NCBI RefSeq assembly: GCF_003075045.1
Contig: NZ_QCZD01000001.1
Coordinates: 1,567,546 to 1,631,545, forward strand
Length of the DNA: 64,000 nucleotides
Direction: 5' to 3'
Source: Maribacter litoralis
GTDB lineage: Bacteria > Bacteroidota > Bacteroidia > Flavobacteriales > Flavobacteriaceae
Each line of letters opens with the position of its first letter. Position 1 is the first letter of the stretch. Of the stretch, positions 17,586-27,290 are shown in pieces. The position numbers and the translations under genes are program-made. The notes beneath the pieces were generated by a model. The model had not been told where the DNA came from and did no database searches. It saw nothing but the letters and a program-made list of their open reading frames with translations.

Positions 17586-19571
17586 ATGAAAAATATAGTA
17601 CTAACGCTACTAGGTTTTATGTTGTTCAATTCATGCAATACCGACAATAAGTCAATTACAGACTACAATAATTATCCTACGCCCGTAAATGAAAACCTAT
17701 GGCTTAAGTACAGCAAAGCCTCTACATCATTTAAGCTGTGGTCGCCAAATGCCGAAGAAGTTGTTTTAAGACTTTTCAAAACCGGCAATAACTCAGAACC
17801 ATATGCGAACTATACCCTTACCAAAGAAAATAACGGTGTTTGGCAAATTGTCATAAATGAAGATTTAAACGGAATTTATTACACCTTTCAAGTAAAGGAG
17901 TCCAATAAATGGTTAGATCAAACACCAGGAATTTATGCAAAAGCGGTTGGGGTCAATGGCAAAAGAGCCATGGTTTTAGACATGAATAGCACTAACCCTA
18001 TTGGATGGCAAAAAGATAAGTCGCCACATCTCAATCATCCAAATGAAGCTATTATCTATGAATTGCATGTTCGTGATATGACAATTCACCCTCAATCCGG
18101 TTCATACTATCCGGGTAAATATTTAGGCTTAACTGAAAAAGGTACCATTGGAAATAATAATGCATCCACAGGTATTGATCACTTAAAACAATTGGGTATT
18201 ACACATGTGCATCTTTTACCCACTTTTGACCACTATTCCATTGATGAAACAAATTTAGATACCCCACAATTTAATTGGGGATATGACCCTAATAATTATA
18301 ATGTTCCTGAAGGTTCATTTTCAACAGATCCTTTTAATGCTGAAGCCCGTATTAAAGAATTCAAACAAATGATCAAAGCGTTTCATAATAATGGTATTGG
18401 TGTTATTATGGATGTTGTTTATAACCATACAGGGAAAACAGATACTTCTAATTTTAATCTTGAAGTACCCGGTTACTACTACAGACATTGGGAAGATGGT
18501 TCGTATTCCGATGCTGCTGCCTGCGGTAATGAAACTGCATCAGAACGTAATATGATGCGTAAATTTATAATCGAATCGGTTACCTATTGGACCAAAGAAT
18601 ACCATATCGACGGATTTCGATTCGACCTCATGGGCATTCATGACATAGAAACCATGAACGAAATTGCAGATGCCGTATTAAACATAAATCCTGATGCTTT
18701 GCTATACGGAGAAGGATGGACGGCAAAAGATTCTCCGTTACCCGAAAAGAAAAGAGCCTTGAAAAAGCACATGCAACAACTACCAAAAATTGCGGCTTTT
18801 AATGATGATTTGCGAGACGGTTTAAAAGGCTCTGTCTTTGAGGACAAAAGCATAGGTTTCGTAAGTGGAGCTATGAACACAACAGAATCCATTAAATTCG
18901 GAATTGTTGGTGCTATTCAACATCCACAAATACATTACGATAGTGTTAATTATTCTGATGCCGCTTGGACTTTAGAGCCTTGGCAGTCTATAAACTATGT
19001 GTCTTGCCACGACAACCACACCCTTTTTGATAAATTACAAATATCAAGACCAAATGCGAATATGGAATCCTTGATAGCTATGGATAAATTGGCAAACGCC
19101 ATAGTATTGACTTCCCAAGGTACGCCATTTCTACATGCCGGTTCAGAACTACTTCGCACCAAGTACGGTGAACATAATTCATACAACTTACCAGATAGCA
19201 TTAACCAAATAAATTGGGAGTGGAAAAATAATCATAAACAGGTATTCGACTATTACAAAAACCTCATACGGTTAAGAAAAGAACACCCAGCATTTTATAT
19301 GAGCAGCGCCAATGAAGTTAGAAAACATCTAAAATTTCAACAAAATAATGATAGCCTTGTCTCCTTTACCATTGAAGATCATGCCAACAATGATCATTGG
19401 AAAAACATTCTAGTAATCTACAATGCATCGAACCAAAATATTGATTATAACATTGAAGGTATTTGGTATAAAGCGGTTTCTGGTAGTACCTTTGACTTTG
19501 AAGGCTTACAAACATTAAAAGATACTATTGAAGTACCGGCACTGTCCATGTACATTGCTTTTCAGAAATAA
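17586..19571 (+). CDS. pulA: Type I pullulanase, lipoprotein
   Basis: GH13 debranching enzyme that cleaves alpha-1,6 links in pullulan, glycogen or starch fragments. The signal peptide ends with lipobox LFNSC, so the enzyme is anchored at the envelope. Next come an N-terminal CBM48-like domain ([16 protein letters not shown]) and the (beta/alpha)8 barrel. The type I signature YNWGYDP appears as [16 protein letters not shown]. Catalytic blocks are [12 protein letters not shown] (Asp nucleophile), YGEGW (acid Glu) and [12 protein letters not shown] (transition-state Asp). ATG 17586 gives the cleaner signal; ATG 17577 is nine bases upstream. No susC/susD pair is near. Confidence 0.93.
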   Translation: MKNIVLTLLGFMLFNSCNTDNKSITDYNNYPTPVNENLWLKYSKASTSFKLWSPNAEEVVLRLFKTGNNSEPYANYTLTKENNGVWQIVINEDLNGIYYTFQVKESNKWLDQTPGIYAKAVGVNGKRAMVLDMNSTNPIGWQKDKSPHLNHPNEAIIYELHVRDMTIHPQSGSYYPGKYLGLTEKGTIGNNNASTGIDHLKQLGITHVHLLPTFDHYSIDETNLDTPQFNWGYDPNNYNVPEGSFSTDPFNAEARIKEFKQMIKAFHNNGIGVIMDVVYNHTGKTDTSNFNLEVPGYYYRHWEDGSYSDAAACGNETASERNMMRKFIIESVTYWTKEYHIDGFRFDLMGIHDIETMNEIADAVLNINPDALLYGEGWTAKDSPLPEKKRALKKHMQQLPKIAAFNDDLRDGLKGSVFEDKSIGFVSGAMNTTESIKFGIVGAIQHPQIHYDSVNYSDAAWTLEPWQSINYVSCHDNHTLFDKLQISRPNANMESLIAMDKLANAIVLTSQGTPFLHAGSELLRTKYGEHNSYNLPDSINQINWEWKNNHKQVFDYYKNLIRLRKEHPAFYMSSANEVRKHLKFQQNNDSLVSFTIEDHANNDHWKNILVIYNASNQNIDYNIEGIWYKAVSGSTFDFEGLQTLKDTIEVPALSMYIAFQK

Positions 19572-19600
19572 AACTAGTTCTTAAAAAACAATCAATTCTA

Positions 19601-19825
19601 ATGAGTTCAGATTCTCAACCTAACAATCCGCTTCACGGTGTAAAACTTGTGACCATTTTAGAAGAGCTTACCGAAAAATATTCATGGGAAGATTTAGCCG
19701 GGCAGGTTAATATCAATTGTTTTAAAAGCAACCCTTCAATAAAATCTAGTTTAAAGTTTTTACGCAGAACGCCCTGGGCAAGAGAAAAAGTAGAACACTT
19801 ATACTTACAATCTTTTAAAAAATAA
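19601..19825 (+). CDS. VF530-family small DNA-binding protein (DUF2132)
   Basis: A 74-residue protein of the VF530 family, inferred to bind DNA from structural work on the Vibrio fischeri member. Family features seen are [21 protein letters not shown], the central [11 protein letters not shown] and [17 protein letters not shown]. Its stop overlaps the trmL start by one base (TAATG), so the two are co-translated. Its role in the cell is not known, and the coupling to a tRNA methyltransferase gives no clear clue. Confidence 0.85.
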   Translation: MSSDSQPNNPLHGVKLVTILEELTEKYSWEDLAGQVNINCFKSNPSIKSSLKFLRRTPWAREKVEHLYLQSFKK

Positions 19826-20277
19826 TGGGCTTCAACATTGTACTTATTGAACCGGAAATTCCAAATAACACCGGTAACATTGGCAGGTTGGCACTTGGTA
19901 CAGGTTCCACATTACACTTGGTTAAACCCTTTGGCTTTGAACTTACCGATAAACGTTTAAAAAGAGCTGGTTTAGATTATTGGCAACATCTAAATGTAAT
20001 TATGTATGAAAATGTGGATGCTTTTTTTAAAGAACATCAAAACAAAAAAATGATCTTCTTTTCTGCTGCTGCCACAAAAAATCACTGGGAAATCGACTTC
20101 GAAGATGAAATGTTTTTGGTATTTGGAAAAGAATCTGTGGGGCTTCCAAAATCTTTATTAAAAAATAATATGGAAAACGCTGTAAAAATCCCTTTGTACA
20201 GTGAGCATATTAGAAGTCTTAATTTAGCAAATGCTGTTGCTATTTCCATTTATGAAGGTTTACGACAAATTCAGTAA
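19825..20277 (+). CDS. trmL: tRNA (cytidine(34)-2'-O)-methyltransferase TrmL
   Basis: SPOUT methyltransferase that 2'-O-methylates the wobble base of certain tRNA-Leu species. It has 150 residues, the compact single-domain form of TrmL. Motifs: EPEIPNNTGNIGRLALGTG at the N terminus, FGKESVGLPKSLL for the SAM-binding knot and YSEHIRSLNLANAVAISIYE at the C terminus. It overlaps the VF530 gene by one base. The 266 bases downstream, before the next gene, are AT-rich and show no clear terminator. Confidence 0.93.
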   Translation: MGFNIVLIEPEIPNNTGNIGRLALGTGSTLHLVKPFGFELTDKRLKRAGLDYWQHLNVIMYENVDAFFKEHQNKKMIFFSAAATKNHWEIDFEDEMFLVFGKESVGLPKSLLKNNMENAVKIPLYSEHIRSLNLANAVAISIYEGLRQIQ

Positions 20278-20543
20278 ATCACACTTAATATTACTACTTC
20301 AATTTACTTCCGCTTTATTTCATCCGAGTAATTTTAGGCATGCGTTTATTTATCCCGAATAAATAATTGACAAAAATAGCACTTGTTTTTAAGATTAACA
20401 TAACGCAAAACCGCAATTAAAATACTTACCATATTTGAAGGCTTCCTAAGTCGTTAAAATTTTCTTATCCCTTAGTATTAGCAGATTAAATTCTTATTTT
20501 CAAGCAACCAATTATTCAAATTATCCACCAAACAACAACTACT

Positions 20544-23500
20544 ATGAACTCGAAATTATCGTTCGTTTTTGCTTTTCTATTTTTATGTTCAACCGGCACT
20601 ATGGTTGCGCAACGAAAAAAATCAAAAAGTAAAACTCCAAATTCAGTAATCGACAAAGCATTCTATGAAAATTTAGAATGGCGAAATATAGGTCCTATAC
20701 GTGGTGGTAGGTCTTTAGGTTCTGCAGGTAGCCCAAGTAGACCTAATGAATATTATTTTGGAGCAACGGGTGGCGGATTATGGAAAACCACCGATGGCGG
20801 TAATGAATGGAAACCAGTTACCGATGGTCATATAACCAGTTCTTCCGTTGGTGCCGTTGCCGTAGCAGAAACAAATCCCGACATCGTATATATCGGTATG
20901 GGAGAAGTTCAATTACGTGGTAGCATTACCCAAGGTGACGGGGTGTACAAATCAACAGATGCCGGTAAAACCTGGGAGCATTTAGGACTTGAAGAAACCC
21001 AAGCCGTTTCTAGAATAAGAATTCATCCCACAAATCCTGATATTGTATACGTCGCCGCATTAGGTCACCCTTATGGCGACAATGAAGAAAGGGGAGTTTT
21101 TAAAAGTATTGATGGCGGTACAACATGGAAAAAAACATTATATGTTAGCGATAAGGCAGGTGCAGTAGATTTAATTATAGACCGTAACAACCCAAATGTT
21201 TTATACGCCAGCACTTGGCAAGTGCAAAGAAAAGCTTGGAAAATGTGGGGAGGCGGACCAGATTGCAAACTCTGGAAATCTACCGATGCCGGAGAAACTT
21301 GGACAGATCTATCTAAAAACCCAGGTATGCCTGAAGGTCCGTTAGGAAAAATTGGAGTGACGGTTTCTCCGGCAGACTCCAATCGTGTTTGGGCTATTGT
21401 AGAAGCTAATGAAGGTGGTGTTTTTAGATCAGATGATGCTGGTAAAACATGGACCAAAACGAATGATGAGCGTAAGCTTAGACAGCGGGCTTTTTACTAT
21501 TCCAGAATTTATGCAGACCCTATAGATAAAGAAACCGTTTACGGACTCAATGTTGATTTTTGGAAATCTACCGATGGCGGGGTCACTTTTGATACTGAAA
21601 TAAAAGTACCACATGGTGATAATCACGATTTATGGATAGACCCTAATAACCCCGAACGTATGATTTCCTCTAACGATGGTGGGGGTGTAGTGAGTATAAA
21701 TGGCGGTAAAACTTGGACAGAAGAAGATTACACCACTACTCAACTCTACCATGTAATGACCACGAACGATGTACCGTATCATGTTGCCGGTGCACAACAG
21801 GATAACAGCACTATTGCTGTACCAAGTGACGGATGGGACCATATGCAAGCTCGCGGTCAAGGCGACGGCTGGGCGTATGCTGTTGGTGGTGGAGAAAGTG
21901 GTTGGATTACACAGCACCCAACCAATCTTGATATTTTTTATGCTGGTAGTCAAGGCGCCCTTTTAACCCGTTATGACAGAAGTAACGGTCAAAAAAGGGA
22001 CATACAAGTATATCCACGATTTTTCTCGGGTGAACCAGCCAGTGCATTGCCAGAACGTTGGCAATGGACATTCCCCATTATGTTCGCCCCACAAGATGAT
22101 AATGTAATGTACACATGCTCACAACATGTATGGAAAACTACCGACGATGGTCAATCTTGGGAAAAAATTAGTCCGGATCTTACCTATGCCGACCCATCTA
22201 CCTTAGGTAAAACAGGTGGTGTAATTACCATGGACATGAACGGACCTGAAATATACGCTACCGTATTTGCCCTAGCGCCATCTAATCATGATATCAACAC
22301 TATTTGGGCAGGCTCAGACGATGGTAAAATACATATTACCAGAGATGGCGGTAAAAATTGGGAAGACATCACCCCTAAAGAGTTGCCCAAATTTTCTAGG
22401 GTAAGTATTATAGATGAATCTCTACACAACCCTGGTACACTCTACGTAGCCGCCAATAGATACCAAGTAGATGACAGACAACCTTATGTTTTCAAAACCC
22501 ATGATTACGGTAAAACTTGGACAAAAATTATCAACGGAATTGAAGACGGTCATTTTGCAAGGGCTGTTCGCGAGGATCCCGTAAGAGAAGGACTTTTATT
22601 CTTAGCAACTGAACATGGTGTATATTTCTCTATGAACGATGGTGAACTTTGGCAAAGCCTACAACTAAAACTACCCGATACACCGGTAAGGGATTTAGTC
22701 GTTAAGGACAATGATGTAGTACTGGGTACGCATGGTAGAGGATTTTGGATTTTAGACGATATACAACCATTACGACAGTATACTCCAGCAATGGAAAAGC
22801 AAGACGCAATTCTTTTTAAACCTGTTGATGCCTATAGAGGTTTAACCGATGCTTCTATTCAGTACTATCTAAAAGAAGAAAAAGATACGATTACGTTTGA
22901 AATTTATGATGCCAACGACAAACTGATCAACACATTTACCGGTAGTAAGCCCGAGTATAAAGAAGACCCCAACCTACCCTATTGGTTAAAAGGAGGCTCA
23001 TCAAAACCAACTACAGCAAAAGGTATTAACAATTTTACATGGGATATGCGCTATCCGGGCGCTACAACCTTTGAAGGAATGATTATTTGGAGTGCTCGCC
23101 CCGCCAGAGGTCCGAAAGCACCTTTAGGCACCTATAAAATCAAGATGAAATCAGGAAATTACGAACAAACGTATGCCTTCGACATTAAAATGGATCCCAA
23201 CTTAAAAGGGATAACCAAAGAAGATTTAGATGAACAGTTCAAATTATCAAATAAGATAATGGGCAAAACTTCTGCCGCTAACGAAGCTGTCATTAAAATC
23301 CGTGAAATAAAAAGTACGTTAGATACCATTAAGCCTAATATTAGCGAGAGTGACTATAAAACAATCGTTACACCGTTCATAGGTAAGTTGACGGAGGTTG
23401 AAGAAGCTCTTTACCAAGTTAAGAACCAAAGTGGGCAAGACCCATTGAACTTTCCTATAAAGCTCAACAACAGATTGGCTTCATTAAGAAGAAGCGTAGA

Positions 23501-23660
23501 ATCTGGCGATGCCAAGCCAACCAACGGTGCATACAAAGTATACGATGAACTTTCTGCCGAACTAGCTGTAGAGTTGAACAAATTGAACGGAATTCTCGAC
23601 GAATACAAGTCAAAAGTAAATCCTATCCTAACTAAAAATGGTAGCATAGCAATTGACTAA
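20544..23660 (+). CDS. Large secreted Asp-box (VPS10/sialidase-like) beta-propeller protein
   Basis: An exported protein of 1038 residues with a signal peptide ending GTMVAQR. About eleven Asp-box-like motifs (S/T-x-D-x-G-x-x-W) are spread over residues 75-700, among them TTDGGNEW, STDAGKTW, SIDGGTTW, STDAGETW, SDDAGKTW and TRDGGKNW. They indicate one or two beta-propellers of the sortilin VPS10/sialidase superfamily. The last 300 residues are a different domain with a helical end. Databases often name such proteins glycosyl hydrolase, but no catalytic residues can be assigned. Similar proteins are abundant in marine Bacteroidota. It stands alone, with no SusCD or TonB neighbour. Confidence 0.8.
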   Translation: MNSKLSFVFAFLFLCSTGTMVAQRKKSKSKTPNSVIDKAFYENLEWRNIGPIRGGRSLGSAGSPSRPNEYYFGATGGGLWKTTDGGNEWKPVTDGHITSSSVGAVAVAETNPDIVYIGMGEVQLRGSITQGDGVYKSTDAGKTWEHLGLEETQAVSRIRIHPTNPDIVYVAALGHPYGDNEERGVFKSIDGGTTWKKTLYVSDKAGAVDLIIDRNNPNVLYASTWQVQRKAWKMWGGGPDCKLWKSTDAGETWTDLSKNPGMPEGPLGKIGVTVSPADSNRVWAIVEANEGGVFRSDDAGKTWTKTNDERKLRQRAFYYSRIYADPIDKETVYGLNVDFWKSTDGGVTFDTEIKVPHGDNHDLWIDPNNPERMISSNDGGGVVSINGGKTWTEEDYTTTQLYHVMTTNDVPYHVAGAQQDNSTIAVPSDGWDHMQARGQGDGWAYAVGGGESGWITQHPTNLDIFYAGSQGALLTRYDRSNGQKRDIQVYPRFFSGEPASALPERWQWTFPIMFAPQDDNVMYTCSQHVWKTTDDGQSWEKISPDLTYADPSTLGKTGGVITMDMNGPEIYATVFALAPSNHDINTIWAGSDDGKIHITRDGGKNWEDITPKELPKFSRVSIIDESLHNPGTLYVAANRYQVDDRQPYVFKTHDYGKTWTKIINGIEDGHFARAVREDPVREGLLFLATEHGVYFSMNDGELWQSLQLKLPDTPVRDLVVKDNDVVLGTHGRGFWILDDIQPLRQYTPAMEKQDAILFKPVDAYRGLTDASIQYYLKEEKDTITFEIYDANDKLINTFTGSKPEYKEDPNLPYWLKGGSSKPTTAKGINNFTWDMRYPGATTFEGMIIWSARPARGPKAPLGTYKIKMKSGNYEQTYAFDIKMDPNLKGITKEDLDEQFKLSNKIMGKTSAANEAVIKIREIKSTLDTIKPNISESDYKTIVTPFIGKLTEVEEALYQVKNQSGQDPLNFPIKLNNRLASLRRSVESGDAKPTNGAYKVYDELSAELAVELNKLNGILDEYKSKVNPILTKNGSIAID

Positions 23661-23709
23661 ATGAAGTTAAAGCAAATCTAAAACAACCGTAGAACGAATT
23701 ACAAATCCG

Positions 23710-23717
23710 TATTTTTG
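23710..23717 (+). promoter_or_regulatory. -7 promoter box of rpe
   Basis: TATTTTTG matches TAnnTTTG and ends 23 bases before the rpe ATG. No -33 TTG is seen at the expected distance. Confidence 0.55.
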
Positions 23718-23740
23718 CAAGGAACTAAAAGGTTTTTAGT

Positions 23741-24391
23741 ATGAAAAAGGCAAGCATAGCCCCATCGCTGTTAGCAGCAGATTTTGGTAATTTACAACGT
23801 GATGTAGAAATGGTAAATGCCAGTGAGGCTACTTACCACCATATTGATGTCATGGACGGTGTTTTTGTACCCAATATCTCGTACGGAATGCCAGTAGTAA
23901 AAGCTATTCAAAAACATGCCACCATTCCTTTAGATGTGCATTTAATGATTGTAGATCCAGATAGGTATTTGGAAGAATTCGCAAATCTTGGAGCACATAT
24001 TCTAACCGTACATTATGAAGCCTGTACCCATTTGCACAGAACCATACAGGCCATTAAAGCTTTGGGCATGAAGGCGGGCGTTGCCCTTAATCCGCATACC
24101 AACATAATGCTCTTAGAGGATATTATACAAGATGTAGACCTTGTTTTGATCATGAGCGTTAATCCTGGTTTTGGAGGTCAGTCGTTTATTGAAAATACCT
24201 ATGATAAAATAAAGGCTGCAAAAGAATTGATTACCAGAAAAAATTCATCGGCCTTAATTGAAGTTGACGGTGGTGTTACTACTGCCAATTCTCAAAAATT
24301 AATTGATGCCGGTGCCGATGTATTGGTTGCTGGCAGCTTTGTTTTTAAAAGTGAAGACCCAACAACTACTATTAAAGATTTAAAGGGATGA
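23741..24391 (+). CDS. rpe: Ribulose-phosphate 3-epimerase
   Basis: Metal-dependent epimerase that interconverts ribulose-5-phosphate and xylulose-5-phosphate in the pentose phosphate pathway. The 216-residue TIM barrel shows APSLLAADFGNL, the metal/catalytic HIDVMDGVFVPNIS, DVHLMIVDPDRY and the phosphate loop MSVNPGFGGQSFI. EVDGGV carries the second catalytic Asp. The stop overlaps the ypdA start (ATGA), so the two genes are translationally coupled. A -7 promoter box sits just upstream. Confidence 0.96.
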   Translation: MKKASIAPSLLAADFGNLQRDVEMVNASEATYHHIDVMDGVFVPNISYGMPVVKAIQKHATIPLDVHLMIVDPDRYLEEFANLGAHILTVHYEACTHLHRTIQAIKALGMKAGVALNPHTNIMLLEDIIQDVDLVLIMSVNPGFGGQSFIENTYDKIKAAKELITRKNSSALIEVDGGVTTANSQKLIDAGADVLVAGSFVFKSEDPTTTIKDLKG

Positions 24392-25365
24392 AAACTGAAT
24401 TTGATATTGTCATCGTTGGCGGAGGACCGATTGGTATAGCATGCGGATTAGAGGCTAAAAAAAACGGACTTTCTTATCTGATCATTGAAAAAGGACCTAT
24501 TGTAAATTCCCTTTTCCACTACCCTAGCAATATGCAATTTTTCTCTTCATCGGAAAAATTGGAGATAGATGAAATACCATTTATCAGTAAAGAAGCCAAA
24601 CCTAAAAGAGACGAGGCATTAGAATATTACAGGCGAATTGTTACTTCAAATAAATTGCATATAAATTTGTTCGAAAAGGTAGAGAACGTTCAAAAAAAAG
24701 GAGAAACATTCACTATCAAATCCAACAAAAACACATACACTTCAAAGCAAATTGTGGTAGCAACCGGTTTCTATGACTTACCCAACTTACTGAACGTACC
24801 GGGAGAAGACTTAAAAAAGGTTGTTCACTATTACGATAATCCACATTACTATGCCGGGCAAAAAGTTGCAGTTATAGGAGCAAGCAATTCTGCAATTGAT
24901 GCTGCCTTGGAATGTTACAGAAAAGGTGCAGAAGTTACACTGATCATTAGAGGTCCAGAAGTTGGTCAACGTGTAAAATATTGGGTAAGACCAGATATCA
25001 TTAACCGTATAGAGGAAGGAAGTATTAAGGCCTATTTCAACACAACGGTTAAAGCCATTACCAATGACAGTATCCTTTTGAACACTGATACGGGCGAGGA
25101 AGAAATTGAAAATGATTTTGTTTTAGCACTTACCGGATATAGACCCAATTTTAGTTTCTTAGAAAAATTAGGCGTAAACATTAGTGAAGATGATAAAAAA
25201 CTCCCCGAATACAATCCAGAAACCATGGAAACCAACGTTGAAGGATTATATTTAGCAGGTGTTATCTGTGGCGGAATGGAAACCCATAAGTGGTTTATCG
25301 AGAACTCTAGAGTTCATGCCAAAATGATTGTAAAGAATATTATTTCAAGTTCCGTTACTACGTAA
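24388..25365 (+). CDS. ypdA: YpdA-family NADPH-dependent (bacillithiol disulfide) reductase
   Basis: A flavoprotein of 325 residues with two Rossmann sites: FAD (IVIVGGGPIGIACGLEA) at the N terminus and NADPH (VAVIGASNSAIDAALE) near residue 165. It resembles thioredoxin reductase but has no CxxC redox pair, as in YpdA, which reduces oxidised bacillithiol in Firmicutes. The HYPSNMQFFSSSEKLEI block is typical of YpdA. Bacillithiol is known from Bacteroidota, so the role is plausible but not proven here. It follows rpe with a 4-base overlap. Confidence 0.85.
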   Translation: MKTEFDIVIVGGGPIGIACGLEAKKNGLSYLIIEKGPIVNSLFHYPSNMQFFSSSEKLEIDEIPFISKEAKPKRDEALEYYRRIVTSNKLHINLFEKVENVQKKGETFTIKSNKNTYTSKQIVVATGFYDLPNLLNVPGEDLKKVVHYYDNPHYYAGQKVAVIGASNSAIDAALECYRKGAEVTLIIRGPEVGQRVKYWVRPDIINRIEEGSIKAYFNTTVKAITNDSILLNTDTGEEEIENDFVLALTGYRPNFSFLEKLGVNISEDDKKLPEYNPETMETNVEGLYLAGVICGGMETHKWFIENSRVHAKMIVKNIISSSVTT

Positions 25366-25454
25366 TCAATTGATTTATTGAAGGTAATAGCTGTTAGAGC
25401 AATAGACGATATATAACGACGTTATGTATTGAACTAAACACTAAACCTTCCATT

Positions 25455-26060
25455 ATGATATTTTTTGGCACTGGATCAGCTAGTCTTGATTCCGTAAAAA
25501 CAAGAAACATTACTTGTCAACATTGTAACAATCAAGATACTATTTACATTAATATTTACAGAAGGCACGCACATGTTTTTTGGATCCCTGTTTTCCCATT
25601 GGGTAAAAGTGGTAGTTCTTACTGCACACATTGCAAAGAGACTTTAAGTCCTAAACAGATGCCCGAAACTCTTAAAATGCAGTATAAAAATATTAAAGGA
25701 GAGGCTAAAGGTCCAATTTGGCAGTTCTCGGGTCTATTAGTTTTTGCACTGTTAATAGTATTTACTATTTACTCTAGCGGCAAGAATAAAGAGGATACAC
25801 AATTATACCTAACTCAGCCCGCTGTTGGTGATATTTATGAGTATAAAGCAAATAACGGTAGTTATTCTACCATGCGACTTGAAAAAGTAACAACAGATAG
25901 TATATTTCTTTCCTTGAACGATTTTGAAATATCAAAAAAGTCCAGAATCTATAAAATTGATAAGGACGAAAATTATTCTGAAATCACTTATGGATACTCT
26001 AAAAGTGAAATGATTCAAATGCACAAAGAAGGCATTGTTTTCGATATTAATAGAGATTAA
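25455..26060 (+). CDS. Zinc-ribbon membrane protein, function unknown
   Basis: A 201-residue protein. The N-terminal part has two CxxC pairs (CQHCNNQD and CTHCKE) that should form a zinc ribbon, with a conserved-looking HAHVFWIPVFPLGK between them. One transmembrane helix follows (WQFSGLLVFALLIVFTIYSS, residues about 91-110). The C-terminal 90 residues are soluble and rich in beta-strands. The same layout occurs in many uncharacterised Bacteroidota proteins; no function is known to me. A strong terminator follows and marks the end of the core-gene stretch. Confidence 0.75.
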   Translation: MIFFGTGSASLDSVKTRNITCQHCNNQDTIYINIYRRHAHVFWIPVFPLGKSGSSYCTHCKETLSPKQMPETLKMQYKNIKGEAKGPIWQFSGLLVFALLIVFTIYSSGKNKEDTQLYLTQPAVGDIYEYKANNGSYSTMRLEKVTTDSIFLSLNDFEISKKSRIYKIDKDENYSEITYGYSKSEMIQMHKEGIVFDINRD

Positions 26061-26082
26061 ATCTATTAAATATATATAATTT

Positions 26083-26113
26083 AAAAGCCACATCTTTTCA
26101 GATGTGGCTTTTT
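26083..26113 (+). terminator. Intrinsic terminator after the zinc-ribbon gene
   Basis: Perfect 12-bp stem (26083-26094 with 26101-26112), 6-base loop and T-run, just after the stop at 26060. Confidence 0.92.
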
Positions 26114-26116
26114 ACT

Positions 26117-26749
26117 TGTGACCGCGAAGGGACAAAGTTCGAACTTTTTAAAAGAAGATATTGAAGTTATTGTCAATAAATCATTTCATTTTTAACCACT
26201 GTTTATATACTAGGCGGTTTTATGTTTTTTATAGCAGAGCTCTTGATGCTAATCATCGATAATGTCATAAAAAATTCCCAAGAAACTGGTTATAACAATA
26301 TTTAATTAAGTACCGCTAGGTCATCGTAAATGTAGTTGCCTCAAATAAGTAAAATCAAAATTTCAAGGATATTTTATAACTAAAAAACCTTATCGAAAAT
26401 TAGGGGCTTGAAAATACGCCTTAACTTGGATCAATTTATACCAAATTGCATACTCCTTTATTTATATGATCATTGGTATACTACTTTTTGAAATTTGCTT
26501 CGGCTAATTTTGTTTACAACTTATTCTCTGTCACTTTCCGATACAAAAAGTATAACATGTGATATGCAGAAGGCTTGATAATTTATGGTATAAAAACTAT
26601 ATAACTACGATGAAAATAAAGAAATTCTAAACTTATATTGTAAGTTAAAATATTGCATTTCGACTTTATGTTTTCAAACATTCAAAAATTAATCTGCTAG
26701 ATAAATTGCAACAATCCTACTACCTTTTTAGTATTAACAAAATATAATT
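26117..26749. other. AT-rich non-coding stretch with a tRNA-3'-end-like segment
   Basis: About 630 bases with no supported gene. At about 26120-26143 the sequence TGACCGCGAAGGGA, followed by GTTCGAAC, resembles the 3' part of a tRNA read on the opposite strand. The tRNA-Arg at 43691 begins TGACCCCGGAGGGA in the same orientation. No cloverleaf can be built around it, so it is not a tRNA gene. It could be a decayed attachment-site copy. The remainder is AT-rich, with stop codons in all frames. Confidence 0.4.
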
Positions 26750-26905
26750 ATGACACATGAATATCGTCTTACTGTTGTGACTTGCGTAAGCTGTGAATCC
26801 AAAGTTAAAACATCTATACTTTCTATAAATAATATATTTGATGTAGAGATTTCAAAAGATAAAAACTATATAATAATTACAATGGATAAAATAATCGCTA
26901 CTTAA
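26750..26905 (+). CDS. Very short HMA-type metal-binding protein, possibly truncated
   Basis: A 51-residue frame with ATG at 26750. The sequence TVVTCVSCESKVKTSILSI has the CxxC and following helix of heavy-metal-associated (copper chaperone) domains, then a strand, FDVEISKDKNYIIITMDK. A full HMA domain has about 65-70 residues and the last helix and strand are missing, so the gene may be cut by a mutation near the TAA at 26903. The usual loop Gly-Met before CxxC is also replaced (VVT). No metal ATPase is near. It lies between the tRNA-like segment and the DUF1905 gene. Confidence 0.5.
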   Translation: MTHEYRLTVVTCVSCESKVKTSILSINNIFDVEISKDKNYIIITMDKIIAT

Positions 26906-26982
26906 ACCCATAACTGACGTTTATACTAGACTGTATTTCTCATTTAAGTTAATTTACAAACTGAATAAAAATCAAACTACAA

Positions 26983-27282
26983 TTGCAAGCCAAAATTAAA
27001 TACAAATTTTTAGGTAAATTATGGGAAGACCAATCATCAGCTGGATGGTTTTTTATTTCCATCCCTAAAAACATCTCAAAAGAAATTAGAGAAAACCTTC
27101 AATGGCAGGAAGAAGGTTGGGGAAGAATGAAAGCTTCTGCCTCTGTCAAAGAAATAAAATGGGATACAGCAATTTGGTTTGATACTAAAATGAACACTTA
27201 CCTACTGCCAGTAAAGTCTGAAATAAGAAAAAAAGCTTGTCTTAAGTCGGATGATGAAATTATAGTAAATATTTCGATTTAA
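26983..27282 (+). CDS. DUF1905 domain protein
   Basis: A 99-residue protein matching the DUF1905 pattern: YKFLGKLWEDQSSAGWFFISIPK, WGRMKASASVKEIKWDTAIW and YLLPVKSEIRKKACLKSDDEI. These are small beta-barrel proteins of unknown role, often found near YdeI-like proteins or regulators. No ATG precedes the conserved start, so TTG at 26983 is used; an in-frame stop lies at 26962. The YafY-type regulator starts eight bases after its stop, which makes an operon likely. Confidence 0.72.
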   Translation: MQAKIKYKFLGKLWEDQSSAGWFFISIPKNISKEIRENLQWQEEGWGRMKASASVKEIKWDTAIWFDTKMNTYLLPVKSEIRKKACLKSDDEIIVNISI

Positions 27283-27290
27283 TTAAAAAT

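Noticed and set aside
21071..21966. Several open frames antisense to the Asp-box protein
   Set aside because: They are shadows of the repeated motif codons, with no protein features or ribosome site of their own.
26117..26190. A second tRNA gene at the left edge of the accessory region
   Set aside because: Only a 3'-end-like segment is present; acceptor, D and anticodon stems cannot be formed.
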